From Sphingorhabdus lutea (GTDB taxonomy: Bacteria; Pseudomonadota; Alphaproteobacteria; Sphingomonadales; Sphingomonadaceae): a stretch of 64,000 nt of DNA. Positions 1-9,426 of this stretch are shown here, in pieces. Location: contig NZ_CP018154.1 in NCBI RefSeq assembly GCF_001889025.1, positions 1,106,501-1,170,500 on the forward strand, given 5' to 3'. The position numbers and the translations under genes were made by a program. A model generated the notes under the pieces. That model made no database searches. It was not told the DNA's origin and worked only from the letters and a program-made list of their open reading frames with translations. Each line of letters starts with the position of its first letter. Position 1 is the stretch's first letter.

Positions 1-96
1 GGCGTCGCTAAATGCATTATGGCCGGCCAATTGATCAATTTGGGCAATATGTTTTAGGACGAATAATTGTTCTTGGGTTGGCGCAGTAAATGACAT
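1..96 (-). CDS. Acyl-CoA dehydrogenase, N-terminal fragment (partial)
   Basis: Only the first 32 codons are in the window; the gene runs off the left edge. The peptide starts MSFTAPTQEQLFVLKHIAQI, which resembles the short N-terminal extension domain (AcylCoA_DH_N type) that precedes the acyl-CoA dehydrogenase fold in many proteobacterial beta-oxidation enzymes. The ATG at 96 is preceded by a good ribosome-binding site (AAGGAAAC). It is transcribed away from the Sua5-type gene, so the roughly 50 bases between them hold both promoters. The family assignment rests on this short peptide alone and would be settled by the sequence to the left. Confidence 0.5.
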   Translation of the reverse strand, partial: MSFTAPTQEQLFVLKHIAQIDQLAGHNAFSDA

Positions 97-148
97 TTTG
101 GCGAAGTTTCCTTTTAATTTTGAATATGCATCTATATAACGCATTAAT

Positions 149-1111
149 ATGCAACGCTCAAATCCCCAAGGGAAAAGCCAGATTTTTTCACCCAGCGCCG
201 AATCATATTCGCGCGCCGTCAATTTATTGCGCAATGGCGCTTTGGTGGCTGCGCCTACCGAAACGGTATATGGCCTGGCCGCCAATGCAAAGGATGATGA
301 AGCAGTAGCCGCCATTTATCGCGCAAAGGGACGGCCCGATTTTAACCCGTTAATTGTGCATGTGCCCGATATGATGGCGGCGCAAAAATTGGCTGATTTT
401 AACCCAATTGCCGAAAAATTGGCCGAAAAATTCTGGCCTGGTCCATTGACCATAGTTGCGCCCCTGCGCCATGATGCAGGGGTGGCCGCCGCAGTGACTG
501 CGGGATTGCCCACCATTGCCATTCGTTGTCCGGCCCATCCGGTTATGCAAACATTATTGCGGCAAAGCGGGCTATATTTGGCCGCGCCCTCTGCGAATAA
601 AAGCGGGGGGATTAGCCCGACCTGCGCCGCGCATGTCGATGCCAGCCTTGGCCAAAATGTGGACATGATTTTGGATGGCGGAAATTGTGAACGAGGATTG
701 GAATCCACCATAATCAGGGTGATTGATGAACAAATTTTCATTCTTCGTGAAGGGCCAATTACACGAAATATGCTGTTAACATTTGCGCCAGTAAAAATTT
801 ATGCGAAAAATGAGGATGGAGTTATCACGGCACCTGGGCAATTAAGCAGTCATTATGCGCCTAATAAACCGCTTAAATTACATGCCACATCGGCAAATGA
901 GGATGAATTTTATATTGGTTTTGGCAAAATGAAATGCGATGAAAATTTATCTGTTAATGGCGATATGATGGAGGCGGCGGCAAATTTATATGCCGCGCTG
1001 CACCGCGCTGATGCTTCAGAAAAAAATGCAATTGCCATCGCGCCGATTTTTGATGATGATATTGGCGCGGCGATAAATGATCGGTTACAACGCGCCGCCG
1101 CGCCACGGTAA
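149..1111 (+). CDS. tsaC: L-threonylcarbamoyladenylate synthase (Sua5/YrdC/YwlC family)
   Basis: This enzyme makes threonylcarbamoyl-AMP from threonine, bicarbonate and ATP, the first step of the t6A modification at position 37 of ANN-decoding tRNAs. The 320-residue length fits the long Sua5 form: a YrdC-type domain (about residues 20-205) and a C-terminal Sua5 domain (about 230-318). Recognisable motifs are PTETVYGLAA (36-45) and KGRPDFNPLIVHV (60-72), which bind nucleotide and phosphate in the family. No strong ribosome-binding site precedes the ATG at 149, but the next in-frame starts would cut into the fold. It is followed after 5 bases by the M48 protease gene and may be co-transcribed with it. 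Confidence 0.93.
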   Translation: MQRSNPQGKSQIFSPSAESYSRAVNLLRNGALVAAPTETVYGLAANAKDDEAVAAIYRAKGRPDFNPLIVHVPDMMAAQKLADFNPIAEKLAEKFWPGPLTIVAPLRHDAGVAAAVTAGLPTIAIRCPAHPVMQTLLRQSGLYLAAPSANKSGGISPTCAAHVDASLGQNVDMILDGGNCERGLESTIIRVIDEQIFILREGPITRNMLLTFAPVKIYAKNEDGVITAPGQLSSHYAPNKPLKLHATSANEDEFYIGFGKMKCDENLSVNGDMMEAAANLYAALHRADASEKNAIAIAPIFDDDIGAAINDRLQRAAAPR

Positions 1112-1116
1112 ATATA

Positions 1117-2205
1117 ATGCGAAAAATATCCCATCTTTTGCTTTTTGCGCTTTTATGCTTGGCATTTGCGCCGGTTAATCCTGCCCATGCGGTTATTGAT
1201 GCAGAGCCAAGCCAAACAGAAATTGACGATTATCGCGACTTAATTTCACAAGATGTCCGTTTGGCAGGCATTGGATATCGGCTGGCCAAGGCAAATGCTG
1301 CATATTGTTCGCAAAAAATGCAATATAGCGGCCTTATCCTGCATGATATTGCGCAATATGCCGACCCGCAATTCATCCGGCATATTTTTCCCTTTACCCA
1401 AGAAATTGAAATATCGGGCGTTGTAAAGGACAGTCCCGCCGACAATGCCGGCATTGCAGCAGGAGATGGCGTAATCAATTTTGGCGATAATTTGTGGCAA
1501 TGGGAAAATCATCCCGCGCCTACTTCGTGGCAAAAGGGTTTTGAGCGGCTGGCCGATTTTAAACAAATTTTACGCGGTGCATTTAATGAAAATGCCGCCC
1601 TATCATTCATGCTGCAACGCGGTGTTACCCGGCAACAATTTTTGATTAAATCTGAACAAGTCTGTCTTAGCGAATTTGAGGTCAGCAGCGGTGGAAATTT
1701 AACCGCAGGGGCAAATGGTATAAAAATTCGCATCAGCATGGGTTTGATGAATTATGCACCCAATGATGATGAATTGTCGGTGGTGGTGGCGCATGAAATG
1801 GCGCATAATTTATTGCGCCATCGCCAATTTTTAAAAGAAAATGGCGTAAGCGACGGGATTGGCCGTATTTTTGGTAAAAGTGCGAAATTGCGGCGCGGGA
1901 CAGAGGAGCAGGCGGACCGGCTGGCCATTTGGTTAATATATAATGCCGGATATGACCCGCAAAGCGCGATAAATTTTTGGATTAGATATGGCAAAGAGCA
2001 TGGCCAAGGAATTTTTACAGAACCAACGCATGATCGTTGGAAAAATAGGGTAAAGTTTATCAATGAAGAAATTTCTGCTATTCACAAAATGAAGTTAGAT
2101 AATGAAAAATTGATGGATGAAAAGGGCTTTGTCAAATTGGATCCGCCTTTATTATCTGCCTTTCGGATAGAAAATATATTAGATGATGGAGCACAGCAGC
2201 AATGA
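1117..2205 (+). CDS. Secreted M48-family metalloprotease with PDZ-like segment
   Basis: A 362-residue exported zinc protease. Residues 1-25 form a Sec signal peptide ending near PAHA. A PDZ-like stretch around 98-165 contains KDSPADNAGIAAGD, typical of substrate-sensing PDZ loops. The zinc site is HEMAH at 226-230, and the third ligand is probably a glutamate of EEQAD (263-267), both standard for M48 enzymes. It likely acts in the periplasm or on the outer face of the inner membrane in protein quality control; the substrate is unknown. Its stop overlaps the start of the SodC gene by ATGA, so the two are probably translated together. Confidence 0.85.
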   Translation: MRKISHLLLFALLCLAFAPVNPAHAVIDAEPSQTEIDDYRDLISQDVRLAGIGYRLAKANAAYCSQKMQYSGLILHDIAQYADPQFIRHIFPFTQEIEISGVVKDSPADNAGIAAGDGVINFGDNLWQWENHPAPTSWQKGFERLADFKQILRGAFNENAALSFMLQRGVTRQQFLIKSEQVCLSEFEVSSGGNLTAGANGIKIRISMGLMNYAPNDDELSVVVAHEMAHNLLRHRQFLKENGVSDGIGRIFGKSAKLRRGTEEQADRLAIWLIYNAGYDPQSAINFWIRYGKEHGQGIFTEPTHDRWKNRVKFINEEISAIHKMKLDNEKLMDEKGFVKLDPPLLSAFRIENILDDGAQQQ

Positions 2206-2798
2206 TAGATAATATTAAAAATCAATCCATTGGTCAAAAAATCCTATTTGTGGCGGGGATGTTGATGCTTTCATCCTGCGCGGTGATGGATAAGCCGGTA
2301 AGCGGGCAAAATAATGGTGAAAGCATTGCGGCAAAGGTGAAAGAACAAAGCGCGCAATATTTCGCCCAGGCAATTTTGTATGATGGTAAAAATAATGTCG
2401 CGGGAAAGGCATTATTTAGCCAGAATGCAGGCAAAGTCATTATGCATATTGACGTTATATTAAGCGAAGAAGGGCTGCGCGGCATGCATTTGCATGAAAA
2501 GGGTGTATGTGAAGGGCCCGACTTCACATCAGCCGGTGGGCATTGGAATCCGGCAGGGCGCGGGCATGGCACAGAAAATCCTATGGGACCGCATCATGGC
2601 GACCTGCCCAATATCATGACCCTTAAAATGGGAAAGACGAAAAAGACAATAATTTTGGACAAAGCAGAAAAAATAGAAGATTTTTATGATGCCGACGGCA
2701 CATCAATTGTCATTCACGCCGGACCGGATGATATGAAAACCGACCCCAGCGGCAATAGCGGCCCGCGCATCATATGCGGTGTCATTCGCCCGATATAA
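2202..2798 (+). CDS. sodC: Cu/Zn superoxide dismutase, predicted lipoprotein
   Basis: This 198-residue protein converts superoxide to oxygen and hydrogen peroxide in the periplasm. An N-terminal hydrophobic segment ends in a lipobox (LSSC, Cys26), so it is probably lipid-anchored. The metal-binding set is complete: MHLHEKG (copper His pair), GGHWNP and GPHHGDLPN (bridging and zinc ligands), a later VIHAG histidine, and an arginine in SGPRIICGV that guides superoxide in this family. The two cysteines of the conserved disulfide (GVC and IIC) are present. It starts inside the stop codon of the M48 protease gene (ATGA), indicating translational coupling. Confidence 0.92.
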   Translation: MIDNIKNQSIGQKILFVAGMLMLSSCAVMDKPVSGQNNGESIAAKVKEQSAQYFAQAILYDGKNNVAGKALFSQNAGKVIMHIDVILSEEGLRGMHLHEKGVCEGPDFTSAGGHWNPAGRGHGTENPMGPHHGDLPNIMTLKMGKTKKTIILDKAEKIEDFYDADGTSIVIHAGPDDMKTDPSGNSGPRIICGVIRPI

Positions 2799-2814
2799 TA
2801 AATTTTTCGGGCGA
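2786..2814. terminator. Possible shared terminator hairpin between sodC and glnD
   Basis: An 8-bp inverted repeat (TCGCCCGA / TCGGGCGA, 2786-2793 and 2807-2814) lies between two convergent genes and overlaps the sodC stop. Neither side has a long T-run, so intrinsic termination is only a possibility. Confidence 0.3.
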
Positions 2815-2821
2815 TATATGT

Positions 2822-5566
2822 TTAAGCAGCAATGCCGACATCGGGCACATTTTCGCCCAATGCGGCCTTTAATAATGCCTCCTCAATTGATTTTAATTTA
2901 TTTTTATTGTCAATTTTGGCGCCAAATAAATCGGTGACATAAAATGTATCCACCGCCCGCTCGCCATAGGTGGCGATATGTGCGCTATGCAGCATAATTT
3001 TGGATTTAAACAATGCATGGGCCAAATTGCTTAATAAAGCGGGCCTGTCACGGGAATTTACCTCCAGCACGGTAAAACGGTTTGATGCCTGATTATCAAT
3101 AAATACCGATGGTGAAATTTTAAACGCATCGGCACGCATCCTGACCAACGGCTTTGCCTCCAATTTCGGGGCTAATTTGCTACGATTGGCAAGTGCGTCG
3201 CCAATGGTTTGCTTTAATTTTGCAATTTGTGCTTCTTCTTGAAATGGGCGGCCAAGCGGATCTTGGATTAAAAAATTATCTAGAGCGACCCCATCTTTTG
3301 TCGTGTGGATACGTGCATCTATAATATTGCCGCCCGATAAATGAATGGCGCCCGCCATACGGTAAAATAAACCGGGGTGATCGGCAGCCATAATAGAAAC
3401 CAATGTCGCGCCACGTTCGGGATAATAACAAATATCCAGCGCCAATTCCGTGTCCTTATTTTCATGTAATAATAATATATTACGTTCAATAATATCCTCA
3501 GGCTCGGCAATCCAATATGGATCGGGCAATTTACGCGCAATATTATTATAGGCGCTTTTTGATAATGATATATTTTCTTGAATATTGGCCTTTTTGGTCT
3601 TTACCCGTTCATCACGGCCACGTTGTTTATGGCCCAAACGCAGCACTTCTTCAGCGGCATCATATAAATCGGTTAATAATTGCCGTTTCCAGCTGTTCCA
3701 GACGGCAGGGCCAACTGCGCGAATATCCACCACGGTAAGGACCAGCAGCAACCGCAATCTTTCGGGTGATTTCACGATTTGGCAAAAATCCAATATGGTT
3801 TTGAAATCGGATAAATCACGTTTGAACGCAGTGGCCGACATCAATAAATGATGACGGACCAACCATGCCACCATTTCGGTTTCCGCATCGGACAGGCCCA
3901 GTCGCGGACACAAAATTTCGGCAATTTCCGCGCCCAAAACGCTATGGTCGCCGCCGCGTCCCTTTGCAATATCATGCATGAATGTGGCGACATATAAAAC
4001 CCGTCTGCTTGAAATTTGTTTCATAATTGATGCGGCAAGCGGATGGTCTTTTTTCAATTTTCCCTGTTCAATTTGCGCCAATAAGCCAATGGCACGAATG
4101 CTATGTTCATCGACGGTATAATGATGATACATGTCAAACTGCATCTGGGCGACAACCTTGCCAAAATCGGGGATGAAACGGCCAAATATTGTTGCTTCAT
4201 TCATCCACCGCAGCACGGTTTCAGGGTCGCGTTCGCTGCATAAAATATTAAGGAATAACTCATTTGCCCTTGGGTCAAGGCGCGTTATTTTCTTAATCAA
4301 TTTTGCCTGTCTTCGCGCGGTGCGCATCGCCTCTGGATGGATTTCCAATTCAAATTTATCGGCCAGTTGGAAAATCTCAATCAATCGCACCGGATCTTCT
4401 TTGAAAAAATCTTGATTGGGTAAGGCAAGCCGCCCACGATCCAACCGAAAACCATTTAATTTGCGCGGGCGGCGCATGATGGTGGGCAGGAAACGTCGGC
4501 CCTTTTGCGCCATATTATTATCCAAATGGGCGATGAATAACCCCGTCAAATCGCCAACAATTTTTGCATTTAGGAAATAAAATTGCATGAATCGCTCAAC
4601 CGCGCTTTGCCCCTCTCTATCGGCGAAATTCATTCTTTCAGCAATTTCGCGTTGCAAATCAAATGTTAATCTGTCCTCTGCTCGGCCCGTAATTTGGTGC
4701 AAATGGCAGCGCACGGCCCATAGGAAATTTTCCGCATTCCAGAATTTTTTATGTTCTGCCTTGGTAAATAATCCAAAATCAACCAATTCACGGGCCACAC
4801 GCACACGGTGAACATATTTCCCAATCCAATATAATGTGTGCAAATCACGCAGCCCGCCCTTGCCATCCTTTACATTGGGTTCAACCACATATCGGCTATC
4901 GCCCATGCGTTGGTGGCGTGCCTCACGCTCGGCCATTTTGTCGGCAATGAATTGTGGGGCGGTCTTGCCAACAACTTCGGCCCAAAAACGGTTTCGTGCC
5001 TCGGCATAAATATCGCGGTCGCCCCAAATGAACCGCGATTCCAACAGGGCGGTTCTGATAGTCAAATCCTCTTTGGCCATGCGAACGGTTTCGTCCAATG
5101 ATCGGTTTGATTGGCCAACCTTTAACCCCAAATCCCATAACCAATATAATATCGCCTCGGCCACCTGTTCGGCCCATGCGTTGCGCTTAATCGGGGTAAT
5201 AAAGGCAATATCAACATCGCTATGCGGCGCCATTTCGCCGCGCCCATATCCGCCGACCGCGACCAAGGCGATACGTTCGGCGGCGGATGGATTTGCCACG
5301 GGATATAGATTTTGGGTGACATGGTCGTAAATTATTCGGACCAGTTGATCGACCAAAAATGCCTGCTGTGCGGCGGCGGCATGGCCCGCAGAAGGCGCAT
5401 TCATTAACCGATGGGCAATTTCTTTGCGCCCATTTTCCAATGATTGTTGCAAAAGTGATAAAATTTGCGCGCGCGAATTGGCACTATTTTCTTCATGAAT
5501 AAGTTGCAGTGCCTCGAAAATAGATTTTCGATCGATAATGGCGCGTTGATTTTCAATTTTTTGCAT
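2822..5566 (-). CDS. glnD: Bifunctional uridylyltransferase/uridylyl-removing enzyme GlnD
   Basis: GlnD senses glutamine and adds or removes UMP on PII proteins, setting nitrogen assimilation. At 914 residues it has the full family length. In order: a nucleotidyltransferase domain with GGYGRGEMAPHSDVDIAF near residue 110, a linker, an HD hydrolase domain with HDIAKGRGGDHS near residue 535, and two C-terminal ACT domains (about 735-800 and 845-910, the first starting ATLVSIMAADHPGLFYRM). It is convergent with sodC. A gap of 114 bases separates it from the acyl-CoA synthetase upstream, enough for its own promoter. I see nothing unusual. Confidence 0.97.
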   Translation of the reverse strand: MQKIENQRAIIDRKSIFEALQLIHEENSANSRAQILSLLQQSLENGRKEIAHRLMNAPSAGHAAAAQQAFLVDQLVRIIYDHVTQNLYPVANPSAAERIALVAVGGYGRGEMAPHSDVDIAFITPIKRNAWAEQVAEAILYWLWDLGLKVGQSNRSLDETVRMAKEDLTIRTALLESRFIWGDRDIYAEARNRFWAEVVGKTAPQFIADKMAEREARHQRMGDSRYVVEPNVKDGKGGLRDLHTLYWIGKYVHRVRVARELVDFGLFTKAEHKKFWNAENFLWAVRCHLHQITGRAEDRLTFDLQREIAERMNFADREGQSAVERFMQFYFLNAKIVGDLTGLFIAHLDNNMAQKGRRFLPTIMRRPRKLNGFRLDRGRLALPNQDFFKEDPVRLIEIFQLADKFELEIHPEAMRTARRQAKLIKKITRLDPRANELFLNILCSERDPETVLRWMNEATIFGRFIPDFGKVVAQMQFDMYHHYTVDEHSIRAIGLLAQIEQGKLKKDHPLAASIMKQISSRRVLYVATFMHDIAKGRGGDHSVLGAEIAEILCPRLGLSDAETEMVAWLVRHHLLMSATAFKRDLSDFKTILDFCQIVKSPERLRLLLVLTVVDIRAVGPAVWNSWKRQLLTDLYDAAEEVLRLGHKQRGRDERVKTKKANIQENISLSKSAYNNIARKLPDPYWIAEPEDIIERNILLLHENKDTELALDICYYPERGATLVSIMAADHPGLFYRMAGAIHLSGGNIIDARIHTTKDGVALDNFLIQDPLGRPFQEEAQIAKLKQTIGDALANRSKLAPKLEAKPLVRMRADAFKISPSVFIDNQASNRFTVLEVNSRDRPALLSNLAHALFKSKIMLHSAHIATYGERAVDTFYVTDLFGAKIDNKNKLKSIEEALLKAALGENVPDVGIAA

Positions 5567-5680
5567 ATCATTTCATTATAGGCGCAAAGACATGATGGGC
5601 AAGGCCATTGAGCCCTGCCACATATAAAAATTTCCTAAAAATTATGCTTTGCGATATTTTATATCGAAATTTATGCCAAT

Positions 5681-7378
5681 TTAGCCATTTACCCGTTCAT
5701 TAAATAATTTACGCAGCAAGACACGGTCGATTTTTTGCGTGCCAAGGCGGGGTAATAAACCAACATGATGCCAAAAATGAACTGGCACTTTAAATGGCGC
5801 CAATCTTGCCTTGATAAATTCGGCAATATCGGCCTCATCCAATGCTGTATCATCCTTGGTCACATAAATCATGCCGGGGACTTCGCCATATTTTTCATCT
5901 TCTATTCCGATAATGGAAAGCTCGACAATGGCGTCATGCTCATAGGCGGCAGCCTCCACCTCAGGACAGCTAATATTCTCGCCGCCGCGAATGATGATGT
6001 CCTTTTTCCGGTCAACGATGAATAAATATCCATCTTCATCCAAATATCCAATATCACCGGTTAAGAAGAAACCATCCTTGGTAAAGGCGGCCTTGGTCGC
6101 TTCTTCATTATTCCAATAACCAAGGAAATTGGCGATGGAACGAATGCCAATTTCGCCGCGCTCCCCCTGTGGCAGTTGATTGCCATTATCATCAATTATG
6201 CCCACTTCGACAATTGGTTTGGTTGCAGGACCGGTGCTGGTTGGTTTGGCCAAATAATTTTCGGTAAAATTACCGCAGCCCACGCCATTGGTTTCGGTTA
6301 AGCCATAGCCGAGCAGGGGAAAGGCATGTTCCATTTCTTTTTTAATTTTACGCACATGGTCCACAGGACGCGGCGCGCCGCCAGCGGCAAAGGCGGTGCA
6401 GCTGGTAAGGTCATATTCTTTACGTTTTGGATGGGTCGCAATTTCAATGCTCATCAACGGAACGCCAACAAAATAGGTGATTTGTTCTTTTTGGATAAGG
6501 CGCATTGCATCCTCAGCATCCCATTTGGGCATTAAAACCAATTTGCGGCCAATGGCAAAGCTTTGCATGAAAACCGGCACAGCGGCAGTAACATGGAATA
6601 ATGGAACATTTAATAATGTTGCGGGCTGTAAAGTGGGGGCTTGCCCCATAGAGGTCATTAATTCAAAAAATGTCAATGTTTGGCCGACATAGCTCATCAC
6701 ACCTTGCACCACGCCGCGATGGTCGGAATATGCGCCCTTTGATTGGCCGGTTGAGCCAGATGTGAATAATATTGTCGCCAAATCCTCGCCCGTTAATTCG
6801 GGCAGGGCGGTTTCATGGTCGCCGCCCTTTTCGATTAAGGCTGATAATCCCTCAGTTGGTGGGCAATCATGCTTGAACAAAATGACCTTTGCCCCGCCAA
6901 TATCTTCTTTGGCCAATCTTTTGGCGCGCGGCTCATCCGCCAACACAATATTACATTCGGCAAGCCTAATTCCCTCGGCCAATTCATGACCTGTCCACCA
7001 ACCATTTAATAATGTGGCAACGCCGCCCGCCATAATAATCGCCATTTCCGCGATAATCCAATTGGCGGAATTTCGCGCCGCAATACCAATATGGTCGCCC
7101 TTTTTAACGCCATGTCCGGCAACCAAACCGCCGGCCAAGGTGCGCGCGGCGGCATAGGTTTCGGCAAAACTCAAACGAATTTCATTGTCGACAAGGAAAA
7201 TTTTGTCTCCTTGCTGGGCACAGAAAAATGCAAAATAATCACGTAAATTTGTCGGAGCCTGCTTTATCATGGGCAAATCGACGCCAAATTTATTAACATA
7301 ACTCACTGAAAGTGGGCCATTATTGTTCATTAATTTGGCAACTGTTGCCTCAATTGCCATGTCCAATTGGGTGGGCAT
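5681..7378 (-). CDS. Class I adenylate-forming enzyme, probable fatty acyl-CoA synthetase
   Basis: This ANL-superfamily protein activates a carboxylic acid as acyl-AMP and transfers it to CoA. It carries the AMP-binding loop TILFTSGSTGQSKGAY, the A8 hinge region LTGDIGYLDEDGYLFIVDRKKD followed by IIRGGENI, and a late lysine (LGTQKIDR) at the position that catalyses adenylation. I placed the start at the ATG at 7378 (565 residues) because AAAGGAGAGA lies at 7385-7394, correctly spaced; an in-frame ATG nine codons upstream lacks such a site. The substrate cannot be read from sequence; a medium- or long-chain fatty acid is likely. It is divergent from lgt. Confidence 0.88.
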   Translation of the reverse strand: MPTQLDMAIEATVAKLMNNNGPLSVSYVNKFGVDLPMIKQAPTNLRDYFAFFCAQQGDKIFLVDNEIRLSFAETYAAARTLAGGLVAGHGVKKGDHIGIAARNSANWIIAEMAIIMAGGVATLLNGWWTGHELAEGIRLAECNIVLADEPRAKRLAKEDIGGAKVILFKHDCPPTEGLSALIEKGGDHETALPELTGEDLATILFTSGSTGQSKGAYSDHRGVVQGVMSYVGQTLTFFELMTSMGQAPTLQPATLLNVPLFHVTAAVPVFMQSFAIGRKLVLMPKWDAEDAMRLIQKEQITYFVGVPLMSIEIATHPKRKEYDLTSCTAFAAGGAPRPVDHVRKIKKEMEHAFPLLGYGLTETNGVGCGNFTENYLAKPTSTGPATKPIVEVGIIDDNGNQLPQGERGEIGIRSIANFLGYWNNEEATKAAFTKDGFFLTGDIGYLDEDGYLFIVDRKKDIIIRGGENISCPEVEAAAYEHDAIVELSIIGIEDEKYGEVPGMIYVTKDDTALDEADIAEFIKARLAPFKVPVHFWHHVGLLPRLGTQKIDRVLLRKLFNERVNG

Positions 7379-7457
7379 TACGAATCTCTCCTTTATACTC
7401 TTCATTTACCCTTCTATTGCGCTATAAAGGAATGTCAAAAACGTTAGGGGAATAAAG

Positions 7458-8324
7458 TTGTTTTTAGAAATTTTGGCCAGCAGCAGCGAGGCAATTCGCT
7501 TCACCGATTTGGGCGTTGGACCGGTCGCGCTTGACCTTGGCGGATTTCAAATCAGATATTATTCGCTGGGTTATTTATTTGGCATTATTTTGGGTTATTG
7601 GCTGCTTTCCCGTTTGATTAAAAAACCAGGCGCCCCCATGTCACAGGCGCATGCCGATGACATGATTTTATACGCAACATTGGGGATTATCCTTGGCGGG
7701 CGCATTGGATATATTTTATTTTACAATCCAGTTATTTTGCAAAATCCGATTGATATATTCAAGGTGTGGCAAGGCGGCATGTCGCTGCATGGCGGGACAT
7801 TGGGCGTTATTTTGGCGATTTGGTTCTTCACCAAAAAACATGGGCTAAATTTCCTACGTTTTTGCGATTATATTGCCTGCGTTATTCCATTTGGTTTATT
7901 TTTGGTGCGGCTAGCCAATTTTGTAAATGGAGAGCTTTGGGGACGTGAAACCGATGTTGCATGGGGCATGATTTTCCCCGCTGGCGGCGAAATTGTCCGC
8001 CATCCCAGCCAATTATATGAAGCGGGATTGGAAGGATTGTTAATGGCCGCGATATTATGGCCATTATTTTTCAAAAGCGATGCGCGGTATAAACCAGGAT
8101 TTTTATTTGGCATGGCGGCGATTATTTACGGTTTTTCAAGATTTTTCGTAGAATATTTCCGCGAACCAGATGCGCAATTGCAATGGTTGGTCGATTTAAC
8201 AGGGTTTAGCATGGGACAATTTTTAACCATGCCGATGATAATCATCGGTCTATATTTGGTTTATACTGCCAAGGGCAGGAGAGAGCGTGTAGAATCTATT
8301 GCTGGGGGTAAATCCGTTGCCTGA
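7458..8324 (+). CDS. lgt: Prolipoprotein diacylglyceryl transferase (copy 1)
   Basis: Lgt moves diacylglycerol from phosphatidylglycerol to the lipobox cysteine of prelipoproteins, in the inner membrane. The 288-residue protein has about seven membrane helices and the family motifs RYYSLGYL near residue 33, GGMSLHGG near 112, and RLANFVNGELWG near 153. It starts with TTG at 7458, seven bases after AGGGG. It overlaps the following methyltransferase gene, and this lgt-methyltransferase order is the usual sphingomonad arrangement, so this is probably the housekeeping copy. A second complete lgt lies at 39928-40767. Confidence 0.95.
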   Translation: MFLEILASSSEAIRFTDLGVGPVALDLGGFQIRYYSLGYLFGIILGYWLLSRLIKKPGAPMSQAHADDMILYATLGIILGGRIGYILFYNPVILQNPIDIFKVWQGGMSLHGGTLGVILAIWFFTKKHGLNFLRFCDYIACVIPFGLFLVRLANFVNGELWGRETDVAWGMIFPAGGEIVRHPSQLYEAGLEGLLMAAILWPLFFKSDARYKPGFLFGMAAIIYGFSRFFVEYFREPDAQLQWLVDLTGFSMGQFLTMPMIIIGLYLVYTAKGRRERVESIAGGKSVA

Positions 8325-9372
8325 ACAAAATATTCTTGCGTTAAAATTGGCCAAGCAAATTGGCGGTAATGGGCCGATTAGCCTTGCCGAATATATGCGC
8401 CAATCAAATGAGGAATATTATAATATATCCGATCCATTGGGCAAAGAGGGGGATTTTATCACCGCCCCGGAAATCAGCCAAATTTTTGGAGAACTGGTCG
8501 GTATTTGGTTTGCCGATATTTGGATGCGTTCGGGTGAAAAAAATAATATAAATTATGTGGAGCTTGGCCCGGGGCGGGGAACATTGGCCAAGGATATTTT
8601 ATCCGTTATCGCGCGTTATGGATGCACGCCACCGGTTCATTTTGTGGAAACCAGCGACGCCTTGCGCGTGAAACAAACACAAAATTGCCCTAATGCGATT
8701 TTTCATGATAAAATTGATGATTTACCCGAAAATGGACCATTATTCATTATTGCCAATGAATTTTTTGATGCGCTGCCGATTAACCAAGCAGTCCAAACAC
8801 ATAGTGGATGGCGTGAGTTTGTGGTTGCGCGGGACAGGGGCAATCAATTTCTGGCCATGCCCGGCACAAAGGATGCGGGCAGCTATATTCCAGAGGAGTT
8901 TAAGAACGCATCGCCGCACAGCCTGTATGAATATTGCCCCGATGCAGCCAATATCATGTATGAATTGACCCGCCGGGTAAAGGAACAGGGCGGTTTGATT
9001 TTGGTTATTGATTATGGATATATGAAACCGCAATTGGGTTCTACATTACAGGCAGTGGCCAATCATAAATCAGTATCTGCATTTAATGAACCTGGAACAA
9101 TGGATATAACCGCGCATGTCAATTTTTTAGAGCTGGGCAATATTGCGCGTATTGGCAATTTACAGGTGCAGGGCCCGATTGAACAGGGGATTTGGTTAAA
9201 AAATCTGGGCGCAGATATTCGCGCCGAAACATTAAGCGCGGCCAATCCAGATCAGCGCGATGTAATAATGCAAGCAAAAGAAAGATTGGTACATCCTGAA
9301 CAAATGGGCAGTTTGTTTAAGGTGATGGCTGTGCTGCACAATGATTTGCCGCGCGCAGAGGGTTTTGGTTGA
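8317..9372 (+). CDS. MidA/NDUFAF7-family class I SAM-dependent methyltransferase
   Basis: The 351-residue protein belongs to the family of human NDUFAF7, an arginine methyltransferase needed for respiratory complex I assembly. Features are the N-terminal SLAEYMRQSNEEYYN and GDFITAPEISQIFGE motifs, the SAM-binding YVELGPGRGTLAKDIL loop, and FFDALPINQ; these are characteristic of COG1565 proteins. I prefer the TTG at 8317, with GGGGGT about nine bases before it and an 8-base overlap with lgt; another TTG at 8299 is possible. By homology it may methylate the 49-kDa (NuoD) subunit of complex I, but this is inferred. Confidence 0.87.
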   Translation: MPEQNILALKLAKQIGGNGPISLAEYMRQSNEEYYNISDPLGKEGDFITAPEISQIFGELVGIWFADIWMRSGEKNNINYVELGPGRGTLAKDILSVIARYGCTPPVHFVETSDALRVKQTQNCPNAIFHDKIDDLPENGPLFIIANEFFDALPINQAVQTHSGWREFVVARDRGNQFLAMPGTKDAGSYIPEEFKNASPHSLYEYCPDAANIMYELTRRVKEQGGLILVIDYGYMKPQLGSTLQAVANHKSVSAFNEPGTMDITAHVNFLELGNIARIGNLQVQGPIEQGIWLKNLGADIRAETLSAANPDQRDVIMQAKERLVHPEQMGSLFKVMAVLHNDLPRAEGFG

Positions 9373-9426
9373 TTATTATATGTTGATTGGAAATTAGCGC
9401 CGATTCAGCCTGTTTTCAAATCTATA

